From assembly GCF_017948455.1 (NCBI RefSeq), contig NZ_JAFFSU010000008.1:1-64000 (forward strand): a stretch of DNA of 64,000 bases, in the 5' to 3' direction. The position numbers and the translations under genes were made by a program. Positions 26,213 to 34,647 of the stretch are shown piece after piece. Source of the stretch: Streptomyces sp. GESEQ-4. GTDB taxonomy: Bacteria; Actinomycetota; Actinomycetes; Streptomycetales; Streptomycetaceae. Position 1 is the first letter of the stretch. Each line of letters starts with the position of its first letter. The notes beneath the pieces are model-generated. The model was not told the DNA's origin and searched no databases. It saw only the letters and a list, made by a program, of their open reading frames with translations.

Positions 26213-27063
26213 GCGTCCACCTCCGCGTCGAGGCCCTGGTCGCGCAGGGCCTTGCGTACCTCTTCGCCGATGTCGTCCCGCAGGGCGCGACGCAGTTCGA
26301 GGGCCGCGGGGTCGGTCTCGTCGCGCGGCCTGGGCAGGTCGACGGGGTAGACGGACTTGACCGACGCCGCCGGTCCCGCCGTCATGACGGCGACGCGGTC
26401 GGCCAGCAGGATCGCCTCGTCGATGTCGTGCGTGACGAAGACGACGGTGCAGCCCGAGGCCTTCCAGATACGGTTCATCTCCTCCTGCATCACCTGCCGG
26501 GTCTGCGCGTCGAGCGCGCCGAACGGCTCGTCCATCAGCACGACCCGCGGTTCGTTCGCCAGCACGCGGGCGATCTGCACCCGCTGGCGCATGCCGCCGG
26601 AGAGTTGGTCCGGGAACCGGTCGGCGCAGTGCCGCAGCCCGACCAGGGCGAGGTACTCGTCGGCCAGCTCGGCCTGCTCGGCACGGGACTTGCCGCGCAT
26701 ACGCGGGCCGAACGCCACGTTCTGGCGCACCGTCAGCCAGTCGAAGAGTGCCTCACTGCTCTGGAAGACCATGCCCAGGTCGGGATCGGGACCGCCGATC
26801 GGGGCTCCGTCGACAGTGAGGGCGCCCTGGTGCGGCCGTACGAAGCCGGCCAGCGCGGACAGCAGAGTGGACTTGCCGCAGCCGCTCGGACCGAGCAGAC
26901 ACAGGAACTCACCGGCGGCGATGTCCAGTGAGATACCGCGTACGGCGTGGAAGGAGCCGAACCGGATGTCCACTGAGTCGACGGACACCGCCGCGCCGCG
27001 GCTGCCGCCCACGGGTGGCGAGCCGGACGGCGGCCGGTCGGCCTCGATGGCCTTCGTCATCAT
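26209..27063 (-). CDS. ABC transporter ATP-binding protein, SsuB/TauB type
   Basis: Start ATG 27063 overlaps the stop of the binding-protein gene; 284 residues. Walker A is CLLGPSGCGKSTLLSALAGF, the Q-loop GMVFQSSEALFDWLTV, the signature QLSGGMRQRVQIARVLA, Walker B RVVLMDEPFGALD and the H-loop FVTHDIDEAILLAD. It has the C-terminal DLPRPRDETDPA tail common in sulfonate/nitrate-type ATPases. It energises the adjacent permease. Confidence 0.9.
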   Translation of the reverse strand: MMTKAIEADRPPSGSPPVGGSRGAAVSVDSVDIRFGSFHAVRGISLDIAAGEFLCLLGPSGCGKSTLLSALAGFVRPHQGALTVDGAPIGGPDPDLGMVFQSSEALFDWLTVRQNVAFGPRMRGKSRAEQAELADEYLALVGLRHCADRFPDQLSGGMRQRVQIARVLANEPRVVLMDEPFGALDAQTRQVMQEEMNRIWKASGCTVVFVTHDIDEAILLADRVAVMTAGPAASVKSVYPVDLPRPRDETDPAALELRRALRDDIGEEVRKALRDQGLDAEVDA

Positions 27064-28061
27064 GATCCCTTCGTCTGTTCGGTGAACCATCCGCGCAACG
27101 CGGCCCGTGCCACGTCCGGCGGGGACTCGACCTTGCCGGTGTCCGCGTAGAACTCGGCGGTCGAGGCGTACCCCTCGAGGTCCTGTGCGGTGATGTCGCG
27201 TACGTCGAAGTCGATCTCCTCGATCGCCTTCAGGGTCTGGGCGGTGGGAATCTTCGCGGCCTTCTGGGTGGCACTCGCCGCCCCGTCCGGGTCCGACTCG
27301 GTGAGCCGGGCCGCTTCCTGGAGCGTCTGCGCGATCTTGACGGCCGTGGATTTGTTGGTGCTCAGCCACTTGTTGTCCGTGATGAGCCAGTGGGCGTACG
27401 ACAGACCGTAGTCGCCGGTGGTTTCCAGGACTTTTCCGCCCAGCTCGGTGCCCTTGGCCGGCCAGGGCTCCCACAGGACGTAGGCGTCGACGTCGCCCTT
27501 CTGCAGCAGAGCCGGGATTTCCGGCGGGTCGGCGGTGATGAAGTCGACCGACTTGGTGTCGATCCCCTTCGACTCCAGGAAGCGGGTCGCCGCGAGTTCC
27601 GAGAGCCCCGGTACGACGGCCATCGTGCGGATCTTCGAGGGGTCGGCGACCTCGGGGCCGAGGACGACCTTGAGGTAGCGGCCCGACTCCTCGTACACCA
27701 GGAGGGACCGCAGGCCGGAGTTCTGCCCGAGCATGCCGATGGTGGTGGTGTCCGAGTTCCCGGCCAGCTGTACCTGGCCGCCGGCGAGGGCGTCGACGCC
27801 CTCGCCGCCCCGCCCGAACTGGACGAGTTCGACATCGAGACCGTTCTCCGCCCACAGCCCCTGCTCGTCGGCGAGGAAGAAGGGCGCGAAGGAAGGGTCG
27901 ATGCCGACAGCGATGCGGACCGTGGGGCCGGTGGCCGCGCCGGCGCCGGAACCGCCGGCGGAATCGGTGGTGGCCGCGCTGCACGCGGTCAGCGACATCA
28001 ACGCGATGAGGAGAACGACGATGCGCGGAACGGATCGTCTGCTGTTGGCCCGTGCCTCCAT
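27060..28061 (-). CDS. ABC substrate-binding lipoprotein, NMT1/SsuA type
   Basis: Start ATG 28061 (MEARANSRRSVPRIVVLLIA) has gagg five bases upstream. A lipobox LMSLTAC gives lipidation of the Cys, so it is anchored outside the membrane. The mature protein has PTVRIAVGIDPSFAPFFLAD, then DGLDVELVQFGRGG-like spacing and DPPEIPALLQKGDVDAYVLW, the usual NMT1/aromatic-acid or sulfonate-binding fold. It is the first gene of the importer operon. A second, clearly related binding protein is encoded at 35580-36572 without its own permease. Ligand unknown. Confidence 0.85.
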   Translation of the reverse strand: MEARANSRRSVPRIVVLLIALMSLTACSAATTDSAGGSGAGAATGPTVRIAVGIDPSFAPFFLADEQGLWAENGLDVELVQFGRGGEGVDALAGGQVQLAGNSDTTTIGMLGQNSGLRSLLVYEESGRYLKVVLGPEVADPSKIRTMAVVPGLSELAATRFLESKGIDTKSVDFITADPPEIPALLQKGDVDAYVLWEPWPAKGTELGGKVLETTGDYGLSYAHWLITDNKWLSTNKSTAVKIAQTLQEAARLTESDPDGAASATQKAAKIPTAQTLKAIEEIDFDVRDITAQDLEGYASTAEFYADTGKVESPPDVARAALRGWFTEQTKGS

Positions 28062-28177
28062 GAATACCTCGGTGGGTTGACGGGAGACCGCCGGTTCCGG
28101 CTGGTCATCGGGCATCGGCGTGCGGACGCGGAATTGGCGAACCGTAGAACGCGGCACGGCGGGAGGGCATGGATCGC

Positions 28178-28194
28178 GGTCCGCTGAGCGGGAC
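28178..28194. promoter_or_regulatory. candidate IclR operator, site B
   Basis: GGTCCGCTGAGCGGGAC, 117 bases upstream of the transporter operon start at 28061 and just behind the end of the SDR gene (28215). It differs from site A in one base of 17. Confidence 0.65.
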
Positions 28195-28214
28195 GCTGTG
28201 CCGCAGCAGAGCCG

Positions 28215-29033
28215 TCAATGGGCCAGATAGCCGCCGTCCACCGGCAGTACGGCGCCGGTGAGATACGCCGAGTGAGGCGAGGCCAGCAGGAGCAGCGCGG
28301 CCGACAGTTCGTGGACCTCGCCCCACCGCCCGAGTGGCACCTCCTGTCGTACGAACGCGGCGGCGACCGGATCGTCGCGTGCACCCTCGTTCATCTCGGT
28401 GAGCATGGGGCCGGGCAGCAGGCAGTTCGCGGTCACCCCGCTGTCCGCCAGCTCCAGGGCAAGCGACTTGGTGAGCTGTACGACCGCTCCCTTCGACGCG
28501 GCGTACGCGCCCCGCTGAGGCGCTCCCACCGAGCCGAGCACCGAGCCGAGCGTGATGATCCGCCCGAATCCGGCACCGGTCATCACGCGCGCGGCCGCCC
28601 GGCAGGCGTACCAGGTGCCGAACACGTTGGTCGCGAAACACCCGTGCAAGTCCTCGGTCGGCAGGTCGGCCACGGAACCGCGGGCCAGCCTGCCCGCGCT
28701 GGTGACCAGGACGTCCAGCCGGCCCCACCGCTCCAGGACCGCCGCGACGGCGGCGTCGACCTCTCGCTCGTCGGTGACCTCGCAGCTCAGGCCCATCACC
28801 TCCGGTTCCCCGGCGGTGCCGGTTCCCCGAGTCGGCACCCGCTGCTTCGCCAGTCGTTCCGCGGCCGACCGGGCCCGCCCGGAGTCCCGGGCCGTGACCG
28901 CCACCTGCGCGCCCATGGCACGCAGCGCACGGGCGGCCGACGCTCCGATACCCGAACTGCCGCCCGTGACCAGCGCGGTGCGTCCCGCGAGAGAAAAGAG
29001 ATCGGGCGAGAACAGATCCTCCATGTCATCCAT
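28215..29033 (-). CDS. short-chain dehydrogenase/reductase
   Basis: Start ATG 29033 (MDDMEDLFSPDLFSLAGRTA) has gaagg seven bases upstream; 272 residues. The cofactor turn is ALVTGGSSGIGASAARAL, the catalytic Ser is in IITLGSVLGSVGAPQ and the Tyr/Lys pair in GAYAASKGAVVQLTKSLALE; it ends YLTGAVLPVDGGYLAH. These are complete classical SDR features, with NAD(P) preference not obvious. It is divergent from the Rieske oxygenase gene and shares an intergenic region with site C, so it may oxidise a dihydrodiol or hydroxyacyl intermediate of the same pathway. Confidence 0.88.
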   Translation of the reverse strand: MDDMEDLFSPDLFSLAGRTALVTGGSSGIGASAARALRAMGAQVAVTARDSGRARSAAERLAKQRVPTRGTGTAGEPEVMGLSCEVTDEREVDAAVAAVLERWGRLDVLVTSAGRLARGSVADLPTEDLHGCFATNVFGTWYACRAAARVMTGAGFGRIITLGSVLGSVGAPQRGAYAASKGAVVQLTKSLALELADSGVTANCLLPGPMLTEMNEGARDDPVAAAFVRQEVPLGRWGEVHELSAALLLLASPHSAYLTGAVLPVDGGYLAH

Positions 29034-29075
29034 GACGGGACCTTCGCAGGCGCGGCCGTCGTGGCGATCCGGCGC

Positions 29076-29092
29076 GGTCTGCTCAGCGGAAC
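29076..29092. promoter_or_regulatory. candidate IclR operator, site C
   Basis: On the minus strand it reads GTTCCGCTGAGCAGACC. It lies in the 133-base region between the SDR start (29033, -) and the Rieske oxygenase start (29167, +), so it could control both directions. Confidence 0.6.
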
Positions 29093-29166
29093 AGGTCCGT
29101 AGGCGGATCCCGTGCGCCCCCTGATGCTCAATGCCATGTTCCGACGGCAGCAGGAGGTCACGCACG

Positions 29167-30390
29167 ATGACGACGGGTGAGGGCTCGCTCGCCTCCAAGG
29201 GCACCGGCCGAGGCAGTCGCAGACCGGCGGGGCAGCCCGGTCGGCAGGACTGGTCGACGTGGCCCCACTACGACGCGGCGGCGGCCGGCTTCCGCGGCTA
29301 CTGGTATCCGGTCACCTGGTCCAGCCACATCACCGGCAAACCGCTCCCGTTCACGCTCTGCGGCGAGAAGATCACGCTGATCCGCGACGGCGGCACGGTG
29401 TACGCGCTGCACAACCGCTGCCCGCACCGCGGGGTGCCGCTGTCCGAGGGCAACCAGCAGTTCCCCGGCACGGTCAGCTGCCCGTACCACGGCTGGACCT
29501 TCGACCTGCCCACCGGCAAGCTCTGCGCGGTCATCACCGACGGCCCCGACTGCCGGCTGACCGGCAAGGTCGAGGTGAAGACGTACCCGGTCGAGGAACG
29601 CCTCGGCATGGTGTGGGTGTACATCCCCGTCGCCGACGAAGAGGCGTCCCCGATCGACGAGCAGCTTCCTGAAGAGCTCGTCTCCAACGGCTTCGTCATG
29701 GGCGGCCGCATCGAACCCCGCGGCGGCAACTGGCGGTTCGCCTGCGAGAACGGCTTCGACGAGGGTCACGCCAAGTACCTGCATCGCACCGCGCTGTGGC
29801 GGCTGTTCAAGGCGATGCCCACCTGGAACATCACCAGGATCGTCCCCCAGGGGCGCTGGATCTTCCGGGTGCAGGACGAGGTCCACTGGGAGGCCGACTT
29901 CCCGGGCGTGGGCCGCTGGTCCAACAAGCGCTGGTGGAAGCAGCAACCGCCCAAGGAGACCTTCAACCTCGGCAACACCGGCAAGGCGGACAAGGTCGAC
30001 CCGGTCATCGAGGCCCAGGAGTTCCCGGGCTTCGCGTCCCTGTCGATGCCGGGCGTGCTGCGCATCGCCTACCCGAACTTCATCCATTACGAGTTCTACG
30101 TCCCGGTCGACGCGGACCACCACCGCTACGTCGGCGTGATGGTCAACTTCACCGAGGGCTGGAAGACCCTCGGCTTCTACGCCAAGTACCTGGGCGCCAT
30201 CCGCTGGCTGTTCCACGGCCAGTTCTCCGGCCAGGACGCCTGGATGGTCGACGTCACCGACGCGCCCCCGGAGAAGCTCTACCGTCCCGACATCTCGCTG
30301 ACCGCCTGGCGGAACCTCAGCGAGGAGGAGTACGAGAAGAAGCTCGCCGCGGTCGGCGTCGCCGGACCCGTCAACGGAAAGAAGGGCTGA
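29167..30390 (+). CDS. Rieske non-heme iron oxygenase, terminal (alpha) subunit
   Basis: Start ATG 29167 follows a near-perfect aggaggtca ribosome site (29152-29160); 407 residues. The Rieske 2Fe-2S ligands are Cys85/His87 (NRCPHRGVPLSEG) and Cys105/His108 (SCPYHGWTFDL). The mononuclear iron motif is ACENGFDEGHAKYLHRTALW with Asp198, His201 and His206. The opening GFRGYWYPVTWSSHITGKPL and lack of a beta-subunit gene resemble homotrimeric oxygenases of the CarAa/2-oxoquinoline monooxygenase group. It should hydroxylate an aromatic ring or N-heterocycle, with electrons from the ferredoxin and reductase encoded at 36707-38057. The substrate is unknown. Confidence 0.9.
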   Translation: MTTGEGSLASKGTGRGSRRPAGQPGRQDWSTWPHYDAAAAGFRGYWYPVTWSSHITGKPLPFTLCGEKITLIRDGGTVYALHNRCPHRGVPLSEGNQQFPGTVSCPYHGWTFDLPTGKLCAVITDGPDCRLTGKVEVKTYPVEERLGMVWVYIPVADEEASPIDEQLPEELVSNGFVMGGRIEPRGGNWRFACENGFDEGHAKYLHRTALWRLFKAMPTWNITRIVPQGRWIFRVQDEVHWEADFPGVGRWSNKRWWKQQPPKETFNLGNTGKADKVDPVIEAQEFPGFASLSMPGVLRIAYPNFIHYEFYVPVDADHHRYVGVMVNFTEGWKTLGFYAKYLGAIRWLFHGQFSGQDAWMVDVTDAPPEKLYRPDISLTAWRNLSEEEYEKKLAAVGVAGPVNGKKG

Positions 30391-30392
30391 CC

Positions 30393-30509
30393 ATGGGCCG
30401 CACCCTGCTCACCCTGCTGGCCGGAGCCGCGCTCGCTCTCGCGCTCCCGCTGGCGAAGAAGCGCTTCGAGCGCACCACCATGACCCAGGTCCACAGGATC
30501 AACCAATGA
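30393..30509 (+). CDS. 38-residue single-pass membrane peptide
   Basis: ATG 30393 is two bases after the Rieske stop, and the stop TGA (30507-30509) overlaps the ATG of the next gene (30506), so translation is coupled on both sides. The peptide has one hydrophobic helix (LLTLLAGAALALALPLAKK) and a polar, basic C-terminal tail (RFERTTMTQVHRINQ). No family is recognised. Tight coupling at both ends argues that it is a real gene, possibly tethering or stabilising the oxygenase system at the membrane; that role is speculation. Confidence 0.65.
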   Translation: MGRTLLTLLAGAALALALPLAKKRFERTTMTQVHRINQ

Positions 30510-31855
30510 GCGGCCCTCGACCGGCGGGCCTGGCCGGGCTGGACGAGCGCCGAAGCGCCTGGGTCACCGAAGCCTGGCGGCACGTCACCGGCGACCGGCT
30601 GCGCGAACTCGTCGTCGGACTCGTCGACATCCCCAGCCCAACGGGCGACGAGGGGCCCCTCGCTCAGCACATCGCCGCCACTCTCTCGTACGCAGGATGC
30701 CGGGCCGAGGTGCAGCCGCTCGACGACCGCCAGGCCAACGCCTGGGCGCGCGTCGAAGGCGACGGCACCGGCCCCGACCTCATGCTCTACGCCCCGATCG
30801 ACACTCTGACCGTGGGTGAGGAGAGCGAAGATCTCCCCTGGATCGGGCCGGAGTTGAGGGACGACATGCGCCCGAGGGCCGTCGTCGACGGGGAGTTGGT
30901 GACCGGGCTCGGGGCGTCCAACCCGAAGGGGCACGCCGCGTGCGTGATGATGGCCGCCGAGGCGATCGCCCGGGCCGGGATCCCGCTCACCGGCGATCTG
31001 ATCGCCGCGTTCGGCGCGGGCGGTATGCCCACCAACGCGCGTCCGGTCGGCGTCCGGTACAACACAGGTCAGGGTGTGGGTTGTTCGTTCCTGCTGGAGC
31101 AGGGCGTGTGGGCCGACTACGCGGTCATCGCCAAGCCCGGCTGGACCATCTCCTGGGACGAGGTCGGCCTCGTCTGGTTCGAGGTCACCGTCCGCGGCAC
31201 CCACACCTACGTCGGGTCGCGCCACCGGCTCCCGTACGACAACGCCATCGCCCGCGCCGGAGAGGTCGCCCGGCACCTGGAGGAGTGGTTCGTCGAGTAC
31301 GCCGACCGCCACACCGCCGGCACGGTCGCACCGCAGGGCATCGTGTCGTCGGTACGCGGCGGCTGGCCGCGCATGGCAGCCGTGACCCCGGCCGCCTGCA
31401 CGCTCATGGTGGACCTCCGCATCAGCCCGGACACCACCCCCATGCAGGCCAAGCGGGAGTTCCTCGCAGCCCTCGACAAGCTGCCGAAGACCGACGTGAC
31501 CGCCGAGATGGTCCTGGCCATCCCCGGCACACGGACCGACCCCGACAGCTGGATCTCCCGTACCGCACAAGCGAGTTGGGAGGCCCTGGAGGGACGCGAA
31601 CACGACATCGTCCGCGGCAACAGCGGCGCCACCGACGCCAACATCCTGCGCGGTCGCGGTATCCCCACCGTCCGCGTCGGCATGCCGAAGGTCGCCCAGG
31701 CCGAGGCCCCCTTCGAGATCGACTTCGCGCGAGGGATGAACACCGTCTCCGTACGGGCCATGGAGAAGCTGACGCGTCATCTGATCCGTACGGCCGTCGA
31801 CACCGTCACCCGCTCCCGCGCCGAGGTGGAAGCAGTGGAAGGAAAGGTGGCATGA
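30506..31855 (+). CDS. M20-fold protein with degenerate metal site
   Basis: A 449-residue protein with the M20 peptidase/deacylase layout: LVDIPSPTGDEGPLAQHI, MLYAPIDTLTVG, VTGLGASNPKGHAACVMMAA, a dimerisation domain (FEVTVRGTHTYVGSR) and a C-terminal GNSGATDANILRGRGIPTV. However the usual zinc ligands appear lost: the His of the H-x-D motif is Pro (PID at 97-99), the bridging Asp is Asn139, the Glu-Glu pair region reads FGAGGMP (169-175), and no C-terminal His precedes the helix. It may bind rather than hydrolyse, or use another chemistry. It overlaps the small membrane peptide gene and the dioxygenase gene by four bases each. Confidence 0.75.
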   Translation: MSGPRPAGLAGLDERRSAWVTEAWRHVTGDRLRELVVGLVDIPSPTGDEGPLAQHIAATLSYAGCRAEVQPLDDRQANAWARVEGDGTGPDLMLYAPIDTLTVGEESEDLPWIGPELRDDMRPRAVVDGELVTGLGASNPKGHAACVMMAAEAIARAGIPLTGDLIAAFGAGGMPTNARPVGVRYNTGQGVGCSFLLEQGVWADYAVIAKPGWTISWDEVGLVWFEVTVRGTHTYVGSRHRLPYDNAIARAGEVARHLEEWFVEYADRHTAGTVAPQGIVSSVRGGWPRMAAVTPAACTLMVDLRISPDTTPMQAKREFLAALDKLPKTDVTAEMVLAIPGTRTDPDSWISRTAQASWEALEGREHDIVRGNSGATDANILRGRGIPTVRVGMPKVAQAEAPFEIDFARGMNTVSVRAMEKLTRHLIRTAVDTVTRSRAEVEAVEGKVA

Positions 31856-32799
31856 CCGAGATCGTCCTGGGCGTCGGCGCCTCGCACAGCACGCTGATGA
31901 ACACCCACTGGGAGGAGACCCTCCACAAGGACCGCGCGGAGCGGTTCCGCGACGCGCTGAAAGCGGCGCGCGACGAGCTCGCCACGGCCCGCCCCGACAC
32001 CGTGATCCTCGTCGGCTCCAACCACTTCCGGGGCTTCTGGCTGGACCTCATCCCTCCCTTCACCCTGGGCGTCGGCGAGTGCGTCGCGAGCGGTGAGTCC
32101 GGCACCCCGAAAGGGCCGCAGCCGGTGGATGTGCCGCTCGCCCGCCACATAGCCAACTCCCTTGTGGAAGGCGGCCGTTTCGACCCCGCGTACTCGGCCC
32201 GGCTCCAGATCGACCACGGCCAGTCGCACGCCGTCCAGTACCTGCTCGACGGCCTTGACGTGGAGATCGTTCCGCTCGTCGTCAACGTCTTCGCCCACCC
32301 ACTGCCCACCCTCGCGCGCTGCGAAGAGCTGGGCAGTGCCATCAGGGACGCCGTACTCGCCTTTCCCGGCGACCGACGCGTCGCGGTGATCGGCTCCGGC
32401 GGACTCTCGCACCGGCTGCCCTGGCCCGACTGGCGGGAACCGCACGGCGAGGACGAGGAGTTCATGGTCGGCGCCTGGCTCAACGGCCGGGAGAACTGGC
32501 AGGACTACGACGTCCGGCGCCGCGAGATCATCCGGGCCGCCGAGGCCGCCCTCAACCCCGAGTTCGACGACGAGTTCCTCTCCCTCGTGGAGCACGGCCG
32601 GACCCACCGCATGACCGAGTACTCCACCGAGGAGTTGGAGAAGGTCGCGGGCAACGGTGCCCAGGAAGTACGCACCTGGCTGCTGATGGCGGCCCTGCTC
32701 GACCACGCCCCCGGCCGGCGGCTGGCCTACGAGCCGATGCCCGAGTGGCTGACGGGCATGGCCGTCGCCGTCCTCGACCCCGTACAGACAGACCACTGA
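31852..32799 (+). CDS. class III extradiol dioxygenase, MhpB-like
   Basis: A 315-residue LigB-superfamily ring-cleavage enzyme. It begins MTEIVLGVGASHSTLMNTHW with a metal-site His12, then VILVGSNHFRGFWLDLIPPF (His57), the acid-base region RLQIDHGQSHAVQYLLDGLD (Asp120/His121) and VAVIGSGGLSHRLPWPDW. The ending resembles MhpB, 3-(2,3-dihydroxyphenyl)propionate 1,2-dioxygenase, throughout (EVRTWLLMAALLDHAPGRR). It should open a catechol ring by meta cleavage, using Fe(II). Its partners are the hydrolase downstream and the MhpD/F/E block at 38054-40802. The exact catechol is not known. Confidence 0.87.
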   Translation: MTEIVLGVGASHSTLMNTHWEETLHKDRAERFRDALKAARDELATARPDTVILVGSNHFRGFWLDLIPPFTLGVGECVASGESGTPKGPQPVDVPLARHIANSLVEGGRFDPAYSARLQIDHGQSHAVQYLLDGLDVEIVPLVVNVFAHPLPTLARCEELGSAIRDAVLAFPGDRRVAVIGSGGLSHRLPWPDWREPHGEDEEFMVGAWLNGRENWQDYDVRRREIIRAAEAALNPEFDDEFLSLVEHGRTHRMTEYSTEELEKVAGNGAQEVRTWLLMAALLDHAPGRRLAYEPMPEWLTGMAVAVLDPVQTDH

Positions 32800-32808
32800 A
32801 AGGCAGCC

Positions 32809-33666
32809 ATGAGCATCTGGAACGAACTGACCGGCGTCGACTACCGGCACGCGTACGTGGAGACCGGCGGCTTCAAGACCCGGGCCCTGCAGGCGGGTCC
32901 CGAGGACGGCGAGCACGTGGTGTTCCTGCACGGCACGACCGGCCACCTTGAGGCGTTCGTACGGAACATCCCGGCGCACGCCGCGCGCTACCGCTGCCAC
33001 GCCATCGACATGCTCGGCCACGGCTACACCGGCAAGCCGGACCGCCCGGGCGAAATCCCCGCGTACGTCGAGCACCTGATGTCCTACCTGGACGCCGTCG
33101 GCGCCGAACGCGCCCACCTGGTCGGGGAGTCGCTGGGCGGCTGGGTCTCGTCCTGGGCAGCGAGCGAGTACCCGGACCGGGTCGCCTCGCTGCAACTGCT
33201 GTGCATGGGCGGTACGAAGGTCAACCCGAAGGTGATGGAGCGGCTGAAGACCTCGACGCGGGCCGCCGCCCTGGAGGACGACGTGTCCTTCACCCGGGAG
33301 CGGCTGCGGCTGCTGTGGGCCGAGTGGGACGAGGACCTCGGCGAGGAGCTGACCCAGGTCCGCTACGACATCTACCACCACCCCGACTTCCAGCGGAACC
33401 TGCACAACCTGCTGGCCCTTCAGGAGCCCGAGACGCGCGAGCGCAATCTGCTCCGCCACGACCGGATGGCCCGCATCAAGGCCCCGACCCTGGTCGTCTG
33501 GGGCAACAAGAACCCGCTCGGGGACGTCCCGGAGGCCGAAGCCATCGCTGCCGCCATCCCCGGCGCCCGCCTGGAGGTCTTCAACGAGTGCGGGCACTGG
33601 CCGCAGCACGAGAAGGCCGACCTCTACAACCCGCTCAGCCTGGCGTTCCTCGCCGAGGCGCGGTAG
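32809..33666 (+). CDS. alpha/beta hydrolase, MhpC-like
   Basis: A 285-residue alpha/beta hydrolase nine bases after the dioxygenase. The oxyanion loop is VVFLHGTTGHLEAFVRN, the nucleophile Ser in HLVGESLGGWVSSWAASEYP, the acid near TLVVWGNKNPLGDVPEAE and the His in NECGHWPQHEKADLYN. Position and motifs fit hydrolysis of a ring-fission product (C-C bond) to a 2-hydroxydienoate plus an acid. It ends the Rieske-peptide-M20-dioxygenase-hydrolase operon. A second hydrolase with a stronger meta-cleavage signature is at 21417, so which of them serves the ring-fission product is open. Confidence 0.83.
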   Translation: MSIWNELTGVDYRHAYVETGGFKTRALQAGPEDGEHVVFLHGTTGHLEAFVRNIPAHAARYRCHAIDMLGHGYTGKPDRPGEIPAYVEHLMSYLDAVGAERAHLVGESLGGWVSSWAASEYPDRVASLQLLCMGGTKVNPKVMERLKTSTRAAALEDDVSFTRERLRLLWAEWDEDLGEELTQVRYDIYHHPDFQRNLHNLLALQEPETRERNLLRHDRMARIKAPTLVVWGNKNPLGDVPEAEAIAAAIPGARLEVFNECGHWPQHEKADLYNPLSLAFLAEAR

Positions 33667-33738
33667 GAACGCCCGTTCCGCGTCCGCGGTCACGGCGAAT
33701 TAACACCCCGACTCATAGTCATGATCAAGGCAGGCGTG

Positions 33739-33755
33739 GTTCCGTTGAGGGGCCA
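33739..33755. promoter_or_regulatory. candidate IclR operator, site E (weak)
   Basis: GTTCCGTTGAGGGGCCA, 58 bases upstream of the IclR gene start at 33814. It keeps the GTTCCG-TGAG core of sites A-D and would allow autoregulation, but its right half is poor. Confidence 0.45.
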
Positions 33756-33813
33756 GATCCAGCCACGTACCGCGTTCTCCGGAAGGCAACGGATTGATCG
33801 GGAGGTTCTCCCC

Positions 33814-34647
33814 ATGACGGTCACCTCGATCGGCCGCACCGGCATCCAACCCGTCGGGTCCGCCATCCCCCGCCCACCCGACCCGGCTCCCGCTCCCGAC
33901 CCCGCCTCCTGCCCCGACCCGATGAACTCCGTCCTGGGCAAGGTCAGACCGATCCTGGAGGCGTTCACCGCCGAGGACAGCGCCCTCTCGCTGGCCGAAC
34001 TGGTGCGCCGCACGGGCGTGGCCAAGGCCACCGTGCACCGGCTCGCCCAGGAGCTGGTGGTGTGGGGGCTGCTGGAGCGGACGGGCTGCGACTACCGGCT
34101 CGGGCTGCGGCTGTTCGAGATGGGCCAGCGGGTGCACCGGCAGCGCATCCTGCGGGAGGTGGCCCAGCCGTATATGGAGGACCTCCTGCTGGCCACCCAG
34201 GAGACCATCCACTTCGCCATCCACGACAGCCTCGACGTGGTGTACCTGGAGAAGATCTTCCCGCACCGAGGTCTGAACGAGGAGTCCCGGGTGGCGGGCC
34301 GGCTGCCGCTGTACTGCACGGCCACCGGCAAGGCGATCCTGGCCTACTCACCCGGCTCGCTGTTCGCCGAGGTGGTCAGGAGCGGGCTGAAGCCGTTCAC
34401 TCGGCACACGGTCACCTCACCGGGCCGGCTGCGCGCCCAACTGGAGCGGATCCGGGCGGAGGGCATCGCGACCGAGGCCGAGGAGATCCGCCTGGGTTAC
34501 ACGAGTATGGCCGTGCCGGTCTTCGGCAGCCGGTCCACGCTCGTCGGCGCGCTGTCCATCACCGCGCCCACCTACCGCATGGACCCCTCCGGGCACGCCA
34601 CGGCACTGCGCACCGCCGCCCTGGGAATCAGCCGGTCGCTGCGGTGA
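33814..34647 (+). CDS. IclR-family transcriptional regulator
   Basis: Start ATG 33814 has gggagg eight bases upstream; an in-frame ATG at 33721 does not. The 277-residue protein has an N-terminal Pro-rich leader, a winged helix (SLAELVRRTGVAKATVHRLA, then LGLRLFEMGQR) at about 40-110 and the IclR effector domain (TIHFAIHDSLDVVYLEKIFP, GRLPLYCTATGKAILAYSP, RLGYTSMAVPVFG). IclR proteins often control aromatic catabolism and sense a pathway acid. Being in the middle of the island, with a shared motif (sites A-E) in the surrounding intergenic regions, it is the best candidate regulator. Its stop overlaps the dehydratase gene downstream. Confidence 0.9.
   Translation: MTVTSIGRTGIQPVGSAIPRPPDPAPAPDPASCPDPMNSVLGKVRPILEAFTAEDSALSLAELVRRTGVAKATVHRLAQELVVWGLLERTGCDYRLGLRLFEMGQRVHRQRILREVAQPYMEDLLLATQETIHFAIHDSLDVVYLEKIFPHRGLNEESRVAGRLPLYCTATGKAILAYSPGSLFAEVVRSGLKPFTRHTVTSPGRLRAQLERIRAEGIATEAEEIRLGYTSMAVPVFGSRSTLVGALSITAPTYRMDPSGHATALRTAALGISRSLR

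Noticed and set aside
33666..33679. Inverted repeat ggaacg-cc-cgttcc just after the MhpC-like gene
   Set aside because: It overlaps the stop codon, has arms of six bases only and does not match the other island sites; it could be a weak operator but was not called.
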